DNA of 58,958 nt, from contig NZ_LVVY01000060.1 in NCBI RefSeq assembly GCF_001650025.1, positions 1 to 58,958 of the forward strand, written 5' to 3'. The stretch is from Devosia elaeis. GTDB taxonomy: Bacteria > Pseudomonadota > Alphaproteobacteria > Rhizobiales > Devosiaceae. The translations under genes and the position numbers were made by a program. Shown piece after piece: positions 48,900 through 58,696 of the stretch. The notes beneath the pieces were generated by a model. It searched no databases. It saw only the letters and a program-made list of their open reading frames with translations, and was not told the origin of the DNA. Each line of letters starts with the position of its first letter. Positions within the stretch are counted from its first letter, which is position 1.

Positions 48900-50507
48900 G
48901 TGAACGGGCGGTTGCTAGAAACCGGCCGGCAACTGGCTTTGGGCCTTGCCGACCAATTGGTCACCCTGCCGCTGCTGCGCTGGACCTGGCGGGGCCAGGG
49001 CGACATCGCCTTTGCCGGCGACCTGCCCGATTTCCGCCCCGCCGACCGCGAGGCGGTGCGCGAGATGATGTCGGGCCGCTATCTGCTGGCCTCCAAGCTG
49101 TTCGAGACCGGCGGCGCCTCGCCCTTCTCCATCGATGCCGACCACCCCGATTGGTGGAACAATCTGCATGCCTTTTCCTGGCTCCGGCATTTTCGCGATG
49201 TCCGCGATCCCGGCGAACGGCTCTTCGCCCGCACCCTGGTGCTCGACTGGATCGGCCGCGAAGGCCAGTTCGAGCATGACAGCTGGACCCTGACGCTGAC
49301 ATCGCAGCGCGTGCTCAACTGGCTGCGCCACCTGGCCCTGCTGCTCGACGGCGCCACGCCCGACCAGGCCCGCACCATCCAGCGCAGCCTGGGCACCCAG
49401 GTGCAGAGCCTGCGCGTGCGCGGGGCCCTGGCCGCCGATCCCGTGGAAACGCTTTTCGCCGCCATCGGCCTGCTCGGCGCCGAATTGTGCAATGTCGCCG
49501 ACCTGCCCGATATCGACAATGCCGTGGCCCGACTCGATGCGGTCCTGGCCAGGCAGCTCGACCATGACGGGCTGCACCTGTCGCGCAATCCGCGCCTGCA
49601 ATTGGCGCTTCTGACCGAACTGACCAGCCTCAAGCGCGCTTTGGGCCGGCATGGCAGCCCGGTCATGGCGGAATTGTCCAACCGCATCGACCGCATGCAC
49701 GAGGCGCTGGACGCCCTGACGCTGTCGAGCGGCGAGCCCGTCTATTTCAACGGCTGCGGACAGGTGCCGCACGATATCCTGGTCGCGGTCCAGGCCAATG
49801 GCCCCACCGCCTCGCGCCATTCGCGGCTTCTGGGCGGCTATGGCATCGTGCGCGCCGGCGACAGCGTCGTCATCGCCGATACCGGCCTGCGCCCGCCGCC
49901 CGGCTTCGAGGCCGAGATGCATGCCAGCGCCCTGGCCTTCGAATTCGCCCATGGCAGCGAATTGATCGTCGGCTCCTGCGGCCCCGCGCCGTCCGACATG
50001 CCGGAAAGCCGCGCGCTCTTCCGCCAGGGCATCGCCCATTCGGCGCCCACGCTGGACGCGGAAGACGCCGTGCCGAAGACCAGGGGCCTGCCGCCGGTGG
50101 AGCTGGATGGGGCCGAGCACATGCTGGCCATGACCAGCGCCGCCTATGCCAGTGGCTTCCAGGCCGAGATCGAACGGCGGCTGACCCTGCTCTCGGACGG
50201 CACGACCCTGGTGGGGCAGGATTGCATCCTGGCCCGGGGCGAGGCGCCCAGCGGCCGGCTGGCCATCCGCTTCCACCTGGCCCCCGGCATCATGGTGCGG
50301 CATGCCGGCGGCGAGGGCATGGCGCGGCTGATCCTGCCCAATGGCACGATCTGGAGCTTTCTCTGGGAAGGCGCCGATTTCCACGAGGAGGACAGCGTGC
50401 GCCAATCCTCCTATCTCGGCTTCCACCGCACCCGCCAGCTCGTGCTCGAAACCGAGGTCACGCCCGGTGCCGAGATCGCCTGGATTTTCACGCTGGAACA
50501 GCAATAG
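48900..50507 (+). CDS. Heparinase II/III-like protein
   Basis: 535 residues. N-terminal alpha-helical toroid (about 60-290) and C-terminal beta-sandwich (about 300-520), the layout of heparinase II/III and alginate lyase-like enzymes. No signal peptide is visible. This branch is kept next to rsmB and purH in many Hyphomicrobiales, which argues for a housekeeping envelope role rather than polysaccharide feeding; that is inference. GTG start at 48900 after AAGGACA. Confidence 0.82.
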   Translation: MNGRLLETGRQLALGLADQLVTLPLLRWTWRGQGDIAFAGDLPDFRPADREAVREMMSGRYLLASKLFETGGASPFSIDADHPDWWNNLHAFSWLRHFRDVRDPGERLFARTLVLDWIGREGQFEHDSWTLTLTSQRVLNWLRHLALLLDGATPDQARTIQRSLGTQVQSLRVRGALAADPVETLFAAIGLLGAELCNVADLPDIDNAVARLDAVLARQLDHDGLHLSRNPRLQLALLTELTSLKRALGRHGSPVMAELSNRIDRMHEALDALTLSSGEPVYFNGCGQVPHDILVAVQANGPTASRHSRLLGGYGIVRAGDSVVIADTGLRPPPGFEAEMHASALAFEFAHGSELIVGSCGPAPSDMPESRALFRQGIAHSAPTLDAEDAVPKTRGLPPVELDGAEHMLAMTSAAYASGFQAEIERRLTLLSDGTTLVGQDCILARGEAPSGRLAIRFHLAPGIMVRHAGGEGMARLILPNGTIWSFLWEGADFHEEDSVRQSSYLGFHRTRQLVLETEVTPGAEIAWIFTLEQQ

Positions 50508-50579
50508 CGATTGGCCTTTGCGGCGCTTCGTGTTAGCGAGCCGGCGAAATCCTCCTCAATTGACGGCGAGACATTCCCC

Positions 50580-52163
50580 ATGGGCAAGACGGTACAGGTC
50601 GGGCGCGCACTGCTTTCGGTTTTCGACAAATCGGGGATGACCGAATTCGCCAGGGGGCTCGCCGAAGCCGGCGTGGACCTGGTTTCCACCGGCGGCACCC
50701 ATCGGCTGATTTCCGAGGCCGGCCTGCCGGTGCGCGAGATTTCCGACCTCACCGGCTTTCCCGAAATGATGGATGGCCGGGTCAAGACCCTCCATCCCAA
50801 GGTCCATGGAGGCCTGCTCGCCGTCCGCGACAATCCCGCCCACACGGCGTCGATGGACGAACACGGGATCGGCCCTATCGACCTGGTCGCGGTCAATCTC
50901 TACCCCTTCGAGAAGACCGTCGCCTCCGGCGCTTCCTATGACGAGATCATCGAGAATATCGATATCGGCGGCCCCGCCATGGTCCGCTCCGCCGCCAAGA
51001 ACCATGCTTTCGTGACCATCGTGGTCGATCCCGCCGATTATCCGGCGATCCTCGAGGCTATCAAGGCCGGCGGCATTCCCTTCGAACTGCGCCAGAAGCT
51101 CGCCGCCAAGGCCTATGCCCGCACCGCCGCCTATGACAGCTTTATCTCCGCCTGGTTCGCCAGGGAGATCGATTTCCAGGACGTCCCCTGGCGCAGCTTT
51201 GCCGGCACGCTGAGCGAAGTCATGCGCTATGGCGAGAACCCGCATCAATGGGCCGCCTTCTACAAGAACGGCGAGGATCGCCCGGGCGTCGCCACCGCCA
51301 ACCAGGTGCAGGGCAAGACGCTCTCCTACAACAATATCAACGATACCGACGCCGCCTTCGAGCTGGTCAGCGAATTCGACCCCGCCGAAACGGCCGCCGT
51401 CGCCATCATCAAGCATGCCAATCCCTGCGGCGTCGCCGTGGCCGGCGACTTGAAGACTGCCTATCTGAAGGCTTTGCGCACCGATCCGGTCTCGGCCTTT
51501 GGCGGCATCGTCGCCACCAATCGCGAAATCGACGCCGCAACGGCCACCGAGATCGTCAAGGTCTTCACCGAGGTGATCGTCGCCCCCTCCGCCACGCCGG
51601 AAGCCCAGGACATCATCGCCGCCAAGAAGAACCTGCGCCTCTTGCTCACCGGCGGCGTCGCCGATCCCAAGGCCGACGGCCTCATGGTCAAATCGGTCGC
51701 CGGGGGCCTCCTGGTCCAGGGCCGCGACAATCGCAATGTCGATGATTGCGACCTCAAGGTGGTCACCAGACGCCAGCCCACCGAACAGGAACTGATCGAC
51801 CTGAAGCTGGCGGCGAAAGTGGCAAAACACGTCAAGTCCAACGCCATCATCTATGTCAAGGACGGCGCCACCGCCGGTATCGGCGCCGGGCAGATGTCGC
51901 GCGTGGATTCCGCCCGCGTCGCCCATCGCAAGTCGATCGACGCCGCCGCGGCCGCCGGGATCGAGGGCGCGCTGACCCAGGGTTCGGTCGTCGCTTCCGA
52001 CGCCTTCTTCCCCTTTGCCGACGGACTCGAAGCCCTGGTCGCCGCCGGCGCCACCGCCGTGATCCAGCCGGGCGGCTCGGTGCGCGACGACGAAGTGATC
52101 GCCGCCGCCGACGCGGCCGGCATCGCCATGGTGATGACCGGCATGCGCCATTTCCGGCATTAG
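50580..52163 (+). CDS. purH: Bifunctional AICAR formyltransferase/IMP cyclohydrolase
   Basis: 527 residues. Last two steps of IMP synthesis. N-terminal cyclohydrolase domain (about 1-195: [30 protein letters not shown]) and C-terminal AICAR transformylase (about 200-527: [35 protein letters not shown]). The ATG at 50580 gives the family start [19 protein letters not shown]. Confidence 0.97.
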   Translation: MGKTVQVGRALLSVFDKSGMTEFARGLAEAGVDLVSTGGTHRLISEAGLPVREISDLTGFPEMMDGRVKTLHPKVHGGLLAVRDNPAHTASMDEHGIGPIDLVAVNLYPFEKTVASGASYDEIIENIDIGGPAMVRSAAKNHAFVTIVVDPADYPAILEAIKAGGIPFELRQKLAAKAYARTAAYDSFISAWFAREIDFQDVPWRSFAGTLSEVMRYGENPHQWAAFYKNGEDRPGVATANQVQGKTLSYNNINDTDAAFELVSEFDPAETAAVAIIKHANPCGVAVAGDLKTAYLKALRTDPVSAFGGIVATNREIDAATATEIVKVFTEVIVAPSATPEAQDIIAAKKNLRLLLTGGVADPKADGLMVKSVAGGLLVQGRDNRNVDDCDLKVVTRRQPTEQELIDLKLAAKVAKHVKSNAIIYVKDGATAGIGAGQMSRVDSARVAHRKSIDAAAAAGIEGALTQGSVVASDAFFPFADGLEALVAAGATAVIQPGGSVRDDEVIAAADAAGIAMVMTGMRHFRH

Positions 52164-52198
52164 CCCGTTCTATCCTGCTGCTCGATCCTTCCCGCCGT

Positions 52199-52278
52199 CG
52201 TCATTGCCGGGCTTGTCCCGGCAATCCATCTTCGCTTGGTCCCGTATGGACCACCCGGATAAACCGGGTGGTGACGAT
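52199..52278. repeat. Intergenic palindromic repeat pair (CATTGCCGGGCTTGTCCC family)
   Basis: GTCATTGCCGGGCTTGTCCC then its inverse GGGACAAGCCCGG-like half is replaced at the right by CCACCCGGATAAACCGGGTGG. GTCA/TGAC ends are inverted. Between purH and leuC. A relative with GCCCGGACAAGCCGGGC lies at 53896-53914. Confidence 0.7.
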
Positions 52279-52299
52279 CTGCGCTGACTTGGCGCCGGC

Positions 52300-52327
52300 C
52301 ATAACCGTACCCGAGAGTACGGTTATG
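52300..52327. promoter_or_regulatory. Perfect 11-bp inverted repeat upstream of leuC
   Basis: CATAACCGTAC (52300-52310) and GTACGGTTATG (52317-52327), 6-base loop, 60 bp before the leuC ATG. No T-run follows, so it is not a terminator. It looks like an operator for a dimeric regulator, or a stem in the leuC leader. No other copy was noticed in the window. Confidence 0.5.
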
Positions 52328-52387
52328 CTTGACCCCCGGCCCGGCTTCGCATTAGAACCGATCCAAACTTCATTCCTGCTCGGAAAT

Positions 52388-53800
52388 ATGGAAATGACCA
52401 AGGCCCGCACGCTCTACGACAAGATCTGGGACGACCATCTGGTCCAGAACAACGAGGACGGGACGAGCCTTCTCTATATCGACCGGCACCTGGTGCACGA
52501 AGTGACCTCGCCCCAGGCCTTCGAAGGCCTGCGCCTGAACAATCGCAAGGTCCGCCATCCCGAGCGCACCCTGGCCGTGGTGGACCATAATGTCCCTACG
52601 ACCGACCGTTCCCTGCCCAATCCCGATCCGGAAAGCGCCATCCAGATCGCGGCCCTGGCAGAGAACACCAAGCATTTCGGCATCGAATATTACGACCCCT
52701 TCGACGTCCGGCAGGGCATCGTGCATATCGTGGGTCCGGAACAGGGCTTCACCCTGCCCGGCATGACCATCGTGTGCGGCGACAGCCATACCTCGACCCA
52801 CGGCGCCTTCGGCGCGCTGGCCCACGGCATCGGCACCTCCGAGGTGGAACACGTCCTGGCGACCCAGACGCTGATCCAGCAGAAGGCCAAGAACATGCTG
52901 GTGCGTGTCGATGGCCAATTGCCCGAAGGCGTCACCGCCAAGGACATCATCCTCGCCATCATCGGGGAGATCGGCACGGCCGGCGGCACCGGCCACGTGA
53001 TCGAATTCGCCGGTGAAGCCATCCGCTCGCTCTCCATGGAAGGCCGCATGACGGTCTGCAACATGACCATCGAGGGCGGCGCCCGCGCCGGCCTGATCGC
53101 CCCGGACGAAAAGACCTTCGCCTATGTCAAGGATCGTCCCCGCGCGCCCAAGGGCCAGGCCTGGGACATGGCGCTCGATTATTGGAAGACCCTGCATACC
53201 GATGAGGGCGCTCATTACGACAAGGTCGTTGTGCTCGACGCCGCCAAGCTGCCGCCCATCGTCTCCTGGGGCTCCTCGCCCGAGGACGTCATCTCGGTGC
53301 AGGGCGTGGTGCCCAATCCCGACGAGATCGCCGACGAGACCAAGCGCGCCTCTAAGTGGCGGGCCCTGGACTATATGGGCCTCAAGCCCGGCACCCCGAT
53401 CACCGACATCAAGCTCGACAAGATCTTCATCGGCTCCTGCACCAATGGCCGCATCGAGGATCTGCGCGCCGCCGCCGCCATCGTCAAGGACCGCAAGGTC
53501 GCCGGCCATGTCTCGGCCATGGTCGTGCCCGGCTCCGGCCTGGTCAAGGCACAGGCGGAACAGGAAGGCCTGGACGTCATCTTCAAGGATGCCGGCTTCG
53601 AATGGCGCGAGCCCGGCTGCTCGATGTGCCTGGCCATGAACCCGGACAAGCTCAAGCCGCAGGAACGCTGCGCCTCGACCTCCAACCGCAATTTCGAGGG
53701 CCGCCAGGGCTTCAAGGGCCGCACCCATCTGGTCTCCCCCGCCATGGCCGCGGCCGCCGCCATTGCCGGCCATTTCGTCGATATCCGCGAGTGGCAGTGA
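52388..53800 (+). CDS. leuC: 3-isopropylmalate dehydratase large subunit
   Basis: 470 residues. Leucine biosynthesis with LeuD; [4Fe-4S] enzyme of the aconitase family. Cluster cysteines lie in [13 protein letters not shown] and [30 protein letters not shown] is the substrate region. The start is ATG 52388 or 52394; an upstream ATG at 52326 falls in the inverted repeat. leuD and leuB are not in the window. Confidence 0.96.
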   Translation: MEMTKARTLYDKIWDDHLVQNNEDGTSLLYIDRHLVHEVTSPQAFEGLRLNNRKVRHPERTLAVVDHNVPTTDRSLPNPDPESAIQIAALAENTKHFGIEYYDPFDVRQGIVHIVGPEQGFTLPGMTIVCGDSHTSTHGAFGALAHGIGTSEVEHVLATQTLIQQKAKNMLVRVDGQLPEGVTAKDIILAIIGEIGTAGGTGHVIEFAGEAIRSLSMEGRMTVCNMTIEGGARAGLIAPDEKTFAYVKDRPRAPKGQAWDMALDYWKTLHTDEGAHYDKVVVLDAAKLPPIVSWGSSPEDVISVQGVVPNPDEIADETKRASKWRALDYMGLKPGTPITDIKLDKIFIGSCTNGRIEDLRAAAAIVKDRKVAGHVSAMVVPGSGLVKAQAEQEGLDVIFKDAGFEWREPGCSMCLAMNPDKLKPQERCASTSNRNFEGRQGFKGRTHLVSPAMAAAAAIAGHFVDIREWQ

Positions 53801-53819
53801 GGGCTGCCCTGGATTGATC

Positions 53820-53920
53820 GTCATCACCGGGCCATCCTCGGGCTTGACCCGAGGACCCGGTGATCCATCCTTCAGCGCTCGCGGAGACATGGATTGCCCG
53901 GACAAGCCGGGCAATGACGA
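53820..53920. repeat. Intergenic palindromic repeats
   Basis: CATCCTCGGGCTTGACCCGA and a second palindrome GCCCGGACAAGCCGGGC, with CGTCATC / GATGACG-like ends. The two halves resemble two different families, as at 17961-18043 and 52199-52278. Confidence 0.75.
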
Positions 53921-53939
53921 TGGTATGGAGACGCTTTGG

Positions 53940-54377
53940 ATGGGCCATTCAGACAACGGCTGGCACGACCGCTACGCCCCCAGTCTCGACGATTTCGAGG
54001 CCATGGCGATCGACGCCCTGGCCAATCTGCCCGAGCCCTTCAAATCGCTGGCGGCCGATGTCACCTGCTCGGTCGCCGAATTCGCCGAGGATGACGTGCT
54101 CGAAGGCTTCGGCATGGAAAGCCCCTTCGAATTGATGGGGCTGTTCCACGGCATCGGGCTGACCGAGGACGGCGCCGTGCCCCAGACCGGGCAATTGCCC
54201 AATACCGTCTTCCTCTATCGCCGCGCCATTCTCGATTACTGGGCCGAGCACGACGACAACACGCTGGGCGAGATCGTCACCCATGTGCTGATCCACGAAC
54301 TCGGCCACCATTTCGGCTTTTCCGACGACGACATGGAGGCCATCGAGGCCGCCGCCGACGCCGAAGAAGGGCATTAG
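53940..54377 (+). CDS. Zincin-like metallopeptidase family protein
   Basis: 145 residues. Acidic small protein with an HExxHxxGxxD zinc site: VLIHELGHHFGFSDDD near the C-terminus. This minimal metallopeptidase family is common in Actinobacteria and Alphaproteobacteria; its substrate is not known. The ATG at 53940 has GGAG nine bases upstream. Its stop overlaps the next gene's stop by four bases, on the other strand. Confidence 0.88.
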   Translation: MGHSDNGWHDRYAPSLDDFEAMAIDALANLPEPFKSLAADVTCSVAEFAEDDVLEGFGMESPFELMGLFHGIGLTEDGAVPQTGQLPNTVFLYRRAILDYWAEHDDNTLGEIVTHVLIHELGHHFGFSDDDMEAIEAAADAEEGH

Positions 54378-54673
54378 TCCCTGTCCACGAAGCTGAACTC
54401 GGCCTCGTTGCCGCCCGCCGGGTCGTCGGACACCATCAGCGCCAGCCCGCCATTTTCGAGCGCGGCGAACCATTCCTCCCAGCTCACCAGCTGAAAGCCG
54501 CCCAGCCGGTCGGGCCCCTCGTTATTGTCGGCATTGAGGATGTCCTGCCCGAAGGACAATTGCAGCACCGTGCGCGTCTTGCTGCCCTCGGGCACATCCA
54601 TCAGCACCGGATTGCCGCCCCGGGCAATGACCCATTGGCGGATGGCGTCGCGGTCGGTGAGAATCTGGGACAT
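54374..54673 (-). CDS. Hypothetical protein (99 aa)
   Basis: 99 residues, MSQILTDRDAIRQWVIARGG start, acidic, no membrane span or signal. Blocks TRTVLQLSFGQDILNAD and GFQLVSWEEWFAALE suggest a small folded domain of a conserved family that I cannot name. ATG at 54673 with CGGAG upstream. Convergent with the metallopeptidase gene. Confidence 0.65.
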   Translation of the reverse strand: MSQILTDRDAIRQWVIARGGNPVLMDVPEGSKTRTVLQLSFGQDILNADNNEGPDRLGGFQLVSWEEWFAALENGGLALMVSDDPAGGNEAEFSFVDRD

Positions 54674-54749
54674 GGCAGGCTCCGTTATCGTGTCCTTGAG
54701 AAAGCACAATTGCCGTGCAAGGTTCCGTTGCCGCCACGAGGAGCCATCC

Positions 54750-55316
54750 ATGTCCGTTCGTTCCCGCCCCTTCGCCGCCCTGGCCCTGGCCGGATTGCTC
54801 GCCCTGCAGCCGCTCTCGGCCCTGGCCTGCACCATGCCGAAAACGGCCGGGCTCAACCCCGCCGACCAAGAGCGGATGCGCGATTTCTGGGGCGCGCGCA
54901 GCCAGGGCCTGGCCGAAGCCCTGGTCGCCGAATCCGCCGGCGACGCCCCGCTTCAAGCCATTCCCGACGGCGATTATCGCTGCCGCACCATCAAGCTGGG
55001 CGGCCTCTTGCCGCTGACCGTCTACTCCGCTTTCGACTGCACCATTTCCGGCAACGGCACCCGCATCGACAAGCAGACCGGCTCGCAGCGCTTTTCGGGC
55101 AGCCTTATGCCGGCCGGCACGGCGCTCTTTTACCGGGGCGCCCTCAATTACGACGACGAGGCCCCCCTCGCCTATGATGCCGATCCGGAGCGCAACCAGG
55201 TCGGCTGCCTCTATGGCGTGCCCGATAATGGGAGCGGCCCGCGCTATCGCCTCGAATTGCCCCGGCCCCATTTCGAGTCCAATCACGACGTGATCGAGCT
55301 CGTTCCGAAACGCTGA
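54750..55316 (+). CDS. Secreted protein, DUF4893-like
   Basis: 188 residues with a signal peptide (FAALALAGLLALQPLSALA-C). The cysteine right after the cleavage region could mark a lipoprotein, though the preceding residues (SALAC) fit the lipobox only loosely. The mature part has YRCRTIKLGG, YSAFDCTISGNGT, GSQRFSGSL and RPHFESNHDVIELVP, a pattern I associate with DUF4893. Function unknown. Lies 57 bp before rimM. Confidence 0.7.
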   Translation: MSVRSRPFAALALAGLLALQPLSALACTMPKTAGLNPADQERMRDFWGARSQGLAEALVAESAGDAPLQAIPDGDYRCRTIKLGGLLPLTVYSAFDCTISGNGTRIDKQTGSQRFSGSLMPAGTALFYRGALNYDDEAPLAYDADPERNQVGCLYGVPDNGSGPRYRLELPRPHFESNHDVIELVPKR

Positions 55317-55373
55317 GCATTTGCGTTGCCGGCGCGGCCTGCTAAGGAGCGCCGGACACGTCTGGAAGCGGCC

Positions 55374-55913
55374 ATGACAGAAAAGACCAATCTCATCCTT
55401 CTCGGCACGATCGGCGCCGCCCATGGCATCAAGGGCGAAGTGCGGATCGCCTCCCATACCCAGGACCCCGAAGCCATCGCCACCTATGGGCCCCTGGCCA
55501 CCGACCGGCCCGGCCTCACCATCGTCATCGAGACGGCCCGGCTCAACAAGAACGTGCTCGTCGCCCGGCTCAAGGGCATCCGCGACCGCAACCAGGCCGA
55601 AGCGCTCAACGGCGTCTCCCTGTTCGTCGCCCGCGACAGCCTGCCCGAAACCGGGGACGAGGACGATTTCTACCATGCCGACCTCATCGGCCTCGATGCC
55701 CGCCTGGTCGAAACCGGCGCCAGCATCGGCGCGGTGATCGCGCTGCCCAATTACGGCGCCGGCGATCTCATCGAGGTGCGCGATCCCCGCTCCGGCGATA
55801 CCTTCCTCTTCCCCTTCACCAAGGCGGTGGTGCCGGAAATCCGCGTCCACGAAGGCTATCTCACCATCGCCCCGCCCCTCGATGCCGAGCCGGGCGAGGA
55901 AGAGCCGGATTGA
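55374..55913 (+). CDS. rimM: 16S rRNA processing factor RimM
   Basis: 179 residues. Binds ribosomal protein S19 and helps mature the 30S head. N-terminal RimM domain ([17 protein letters not shown]) and C-terminal PRC-barrel ([29 protein letters not shown]). The ATG at 55374 is the family start. Its stop overlaps the trmD ATG (TGATG). Unlike the usual operon, rpsP does not precede it. Confidence 0.96.
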   Translation: MTEKTNLILLGTIGAAHGIKGEVRIASHTQDPEAIATYGPLATDRPGLTIVIETARLNKNVLVARLKGIRDRNQAEALNGVSLFVARDSLPETGDEDDFYHADLIGLDARLVETGASIGAVIALPNYGAGDLIEVRDPRSGDTFLFPFTKAVVPEIRVHEGYLTIAPPLDAEPGEEEPD

Positions 55914-56605
55914 TGTTTTCCGCCGATATCGTCACCCTCTTTCCCGAACTCTTTCCCGGCCCGCTCGGCGCCTCGGTGCTCGGTCGCGGCCTCAATGACG
56001 GGCTCTGGCGCCTGGGCGCCCATCAATTGCGCGATTTCGCCCAGGACCGGCACCGCACCGTGGACGACACGCCGGCCGGCGGCGGCGCCGGCATGGTGCT
56101 CAAGCCCGATATCCTGGCCCGGGCCATCGATGCCATCGCCCCCTCCGGCGATCCCCGGCCCCGCATTCTCATGTCGCCGCGCGGCGCGCCGCTGACCCAG
56201 GCCAGGGCGCGCGAGCTGGCCATGGGTCCGGGCGCCGTCATCGTCTGCGGGCGCTTCGAGGGCGTGGACCAGCGCGTCATCGATGCCCGCGGGCTCGAGG
56301 AAATCTCCATCGGCGATTATGTCCTGGCCGGCGGCGAAGTCGCCGCCATGGTGCTGCTGGAGGCGGTGGTGCGGCTGATCCCCGGCGTCCTCGGCGCGCC
56401 GGACAGCCGCGACGAGGAAAGCTTCGAGAACGGCCTGCTCGAATATCCGCATTTCACCCGCCCGCAGAGTTTCGAGGGCCGCGACATCCCCGCCGTGCTG
56501 GTTTCGGGCGACCATGCCAGGATCGCCAGGTGGCGCCATGAGCAATCGCTGGCCCTGACCCGGGCGCGCCGGCCGGATCTGCTGCTTCCGAAGACCTCAT
56601 CCTGA
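55913..56605 (+). CDS. trmD: tRNA (guanine37-N1)-methyltransferase TrmD
   Basis: 230 residues. SPOUT methyltransferase making m1G37, which prevents frameshifting. Knot and SAM site: [33 protein letters not shown] (split) and [18 protein letters not shown] (split). The ATG at 55913 overlaps the rimM stop; the TTG one codon earlier is not used. The last four codons and the stop are inside a dispersed repeat that starts at 56591. Confidence 0.96.
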   Translation: MFSADIVTLFPELFPGPLGASVLGRGLNDGLWRLGAHQLRDFAQDRHRTVDDTPAGGGAGMVLKPDILARAIDAIAPSGDPRPRILMSPRGAPLTQARARELAMGPGAVIVCGRFEGVDQRVIDARGLEEISIGDYVLAGGEVAAMVLLEAVVRLIPGVLGAPDSRDEESFENGLLEYPHFTRPQSFEGRDIPAVLVSGDHARIARWRHEQSLALTRARRPDLLLPKTSS

Positions 56606-56678
56606 GCCTGTCGAAGGACGAGGTCGGGACCGCAAGGGCTGCAACCTCCTGGTTCGACAGGCTCACCACGAGGTCTTG
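56591..56678. repeat. Intergenic repeat pair overlapping the trmD 3' end
   Basis: AAGACCTCATCCTGAGCCTG starts one arm and CAGGCTCACCACGAGGTCTT ends the other. Same family as 32088-32181 and 37816-37908. The trmD TGA at 56603-56605 is the TGA within CCTGAGCC of the repeat. Confidence 0.85.
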
Positions 56679-56828
56679 ACGGAATCCGCGGGCTTTCGCG
56701 GCCCAAAACACTGGACTCTTCCCCCGTTTTCGCCTATGAGCCGCCCATTCGCGTGGCCGGCGTTTCGGACCGGCGCGCGGCAAGACCAAGAAGACTGCCC
56801 TTCCGTTACCAACCAAGACCGGGCGACG

Positions 56829-56842
56829 GGGTCGAAAGACCC
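56829..56842 (+). promoter_or_regulatory. GNRA-capped hairpin in the rplS leader
   Basis: GGGTC (56829-56833) pairs with GACCC (56838-56842) under a GAAA tetraloop, 41 bp before the rplS ATG. The leader between the repeat and rplS is about 200 bp and otherwise shows no gene. It may be a regulatory leader for L19, by inference only. Confidence 0.35.
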
Positions 56843-56882
56843 GAAAAGAGTCGCTCCCACGAAAAGATCGAACGGATCGAAA

Positions 56883-57428
56883 ATGAGCAATATTATCGAA
56901 CAGCTCGAAGCCGAGCAGGTCGCCGCGCTGGCCGCAAAGCGCGAACTCCCCGAATTCACCCATGGCGACACCGTCAAGGTCTGGGTCAAGATCCGCGAAG
57001 GCGACAAGGAACGCCTGCAGGCCTATGAAGGCGTCGTGATCGCCCGCTCCGGCGGCGGCATCATGGAAAGCTTCACCGTCCGCAAGATTTCCTATGGCGA
57101 AGGCGTGGAACGCGTCTTCCCGATCTATTCGCCCAATGTCGCTTCGGTGGAAGTGATCAAGCGCGGTAAGGTCCGTCGCGCCAAGCTCTATTACCTGCGT
57201 GATCGTCGCGGCAAGTCGGCTCGTATTTTCGAATCGACCAGCGCCCGCACCCGCAAGATCGAGGCCGGCGAGCGCGAAGCCGCCCAGGCCGCGCGCGAAG
57301 CCCGCGAAGCCGAAAAGATCGCCGCTGCCGAGGCCTTTGCCGCCGCACAGGCTGCCAAGGACGCTGAAGCCGCGGCCGCCGCTGCCGAACAGGCCGCTGC
57401 CGCCGAAGGCGAGGCCAAGAGCGAATAA
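56883..57428 (+). CDS. rplS: Ribosomal protein L19 with Ala/Glu-rich tail
   Basis: 181 residues. The L19 core (about 1-120) is intact: [20 protein letters not shown] (split), [31 protein letters not shown] (split) and [22 protein letters not shown] (split). The last ~60 residues are Ala/Glu/Lys-rich and likely a coiled or disordered tail, longer than the ~115-residue E. coli protein but seen in Hyphomicrobiales. The ATG at 56883 is the family start [12 protein letters not shown]. Confidence 0.96.
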   Translation: MSNIIEQLEAEQVAALAAKRELPEFTHGDTVKVWVKIREGDKERLQAYEGVVIARSGGGIMESFTVRKISYGEGVERVFPIYSPNVASVEVIKRGKVRRAKLYYLRDRRGKSARIFESTSARTRKIEAGEREAAQAAREAREAEKIAAAEAFAAAQAAKDAEAAAAAAEQAAAAEGEAKSE

Positions 57429-57451
57429 GCTCGGCGCCAGAATTGATCGGA

Positions 57452-57479
57452 AAAGCCCGGCCCGTGCGCCGGGCTTTTT
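57452..57479 (+). terminator. Intrinsic terminator of rplS
   Basis: GCCCGGC (57455-57461) pairs with GCCGGGC (57468-57474) around a 6-base loop, extended by AAA/TTT pairing, then T5. About 25 bp past the rplS stop; ends the rimM-trmD-rplS transcript. Confidence 0.9.
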
Positions 57480-57642
57480 ATTGGCCATGACCGCCAGTAG
57501 CGATTCACGTGAAACGGTCCGCCGGCATGGCGCCAGCCTCCTGCCACGCCCTGTCGCACCGGCGCCATTTCCGGCTTTACCCCCGGCCCCGCCTTGGCGA
57601 TAACAGGCCTGCCCGTCCCATGCGATTCACCCGGACTACGCC

Positions 57643-58455
57643 ATGACCCTTTCCGTCGTCACCTGGAACATCAATTCGGTTCGCCTGCGCCTGGGCATGG
57701 TGCTCGATTTCCTCGCGCAATATCAGCCCGACGTGCTGATGCTGCAGGAGATCAAATGCACCAATGACCAATTCCCCACCAATGCCTTCATCGAGGCCGG
57801 CTATCCGCACCAGGCCGTGCATGGGCAGAAGGGCTATCATGGGGTCGCCATCCTGTCGAAATTCCCGCTGACCGACATTTCCAGTCGCGTCTTCTGCGAA
57901 ATCCCCGAATCCCGGCACATCTCGGCCCTGGTCGATCTCGGCCACGGCCCCTTCACCCTGCACAATTTCTACATTCCCGCCGGCGGCGACGAGCCCGATC
58001 CGCTGATCAATCCCAAATTCAAGCACAAGCTGGGCTTTCTCGACGAGCTCAAGACCTGGTTCGGCGATCCGGCCTTCCAGCGCGGCCATCTCATTGCCGG
58101 CGATTTCAACATCGCGCCGCATGAGAACGACGTCTGGAGCCACAAGCAGCTCCTCAAGGTCGTCAGCCATACCCCGGTCGAGACCGAGGCCCTCAACGCC
58201 CTGCTCACCGGCGGCCATGGCTGGGTGGACCTGGTGCGCAAGCACGTGCCCCACGATACCAAGCTCTATTCCTGGTGGAGTTATCGCAGCCCCGATTGGG
58301 ACAATTCCGACAAGGGCCGCCGGCTCGACCATATCTGGTCCACCGCCGACATCGCCGAGCGCTCCATCGGCGCCGAAATCATCCGCCCCGCCCGCGGCTG
58401 GACCGACAAACCCAGCGACCACGTCCCCGTCATCGCCCGCTTCGCCCGGCCATAA
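57643..58455 (+). CDS. xthA: Exodeoxyribonuclease III
   Basis: 270 residues. AP endonuclease and 3'-5' exonuclease of base excision repair. Active-site motifs: TWNINSVRLR, MLQEIKC (metal Glu), AGDFNIAPHENDV, YSWWSYR, RLDHIWS and SDHVPVIA (catalytic Asp-His). Monocistronic. The ATG at 57643 gives the family start MTLSVVTWNINS. Confidence 0.96.
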   Translation: MTLSVVTWNINSVRLRLGMVLDFLAQYQPDVLMLQEIKCTNDQFPTNAFIEAGYPHQAVHGQKGYHGVAILSKFPLTDISSRVFCEIPESRHISALVDLGHGPFTLHNFYIPAGGDEPDPLINPKFKHKLGFLDELKTWFGDPAFQRGHLIAGDFNIAPHENDVWSHKQLLKVVSHTPVETEALNALLTGGHGWVDLVRKHVPHDTKLYSWWSYRSPDWDNSDKGRRLDHIWSTADIAERSIGAEIIRPARGWTDKPSDHVPVIARFARP

Positions 58456-58520
58456 TCTCGGCAGGGGGTGTCACATCGCGCTTGCCGGACGATATTCGCC
58501 CAACCTCCACCCCCACAATT

Positions 58521-58656
58521 CGTCACCCTCGGGCCCGACCCGAGGGGTCTCACCGAAGCTTCCCCACGCGCCGCGCTGCCCCCGGGCCGAACCACCACAC
58601 GCACCATGGCGCCGGTTCAAATCCTGAACGCCCTCGGGTCAAGCCCGAGGGTGACG
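58521..58656. repeat. Intergenic palindromic repeat pair (CTCGGGC...CCCGAGG family)
   Basis: CGTCACCCTCGGGCCCGACC and its inverted partner GGGTCAAGCCCGAGGGTGACG are 100 bp apart, a wider version of 17961-18043. Together with the next block it fills 58456-58958, in which no gene is seen. Confidence 0.8.
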
Positions 58657-58696
58657 AGCGATGGGTGGCGTGATCATACGGCAAACGCCGAACCCT

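Noticed and set aside
50556-52160. 534-codon open frame on the minus strand
   Set aside because: Mirror of purH; glycine- and histidine-rich translation without a domain.
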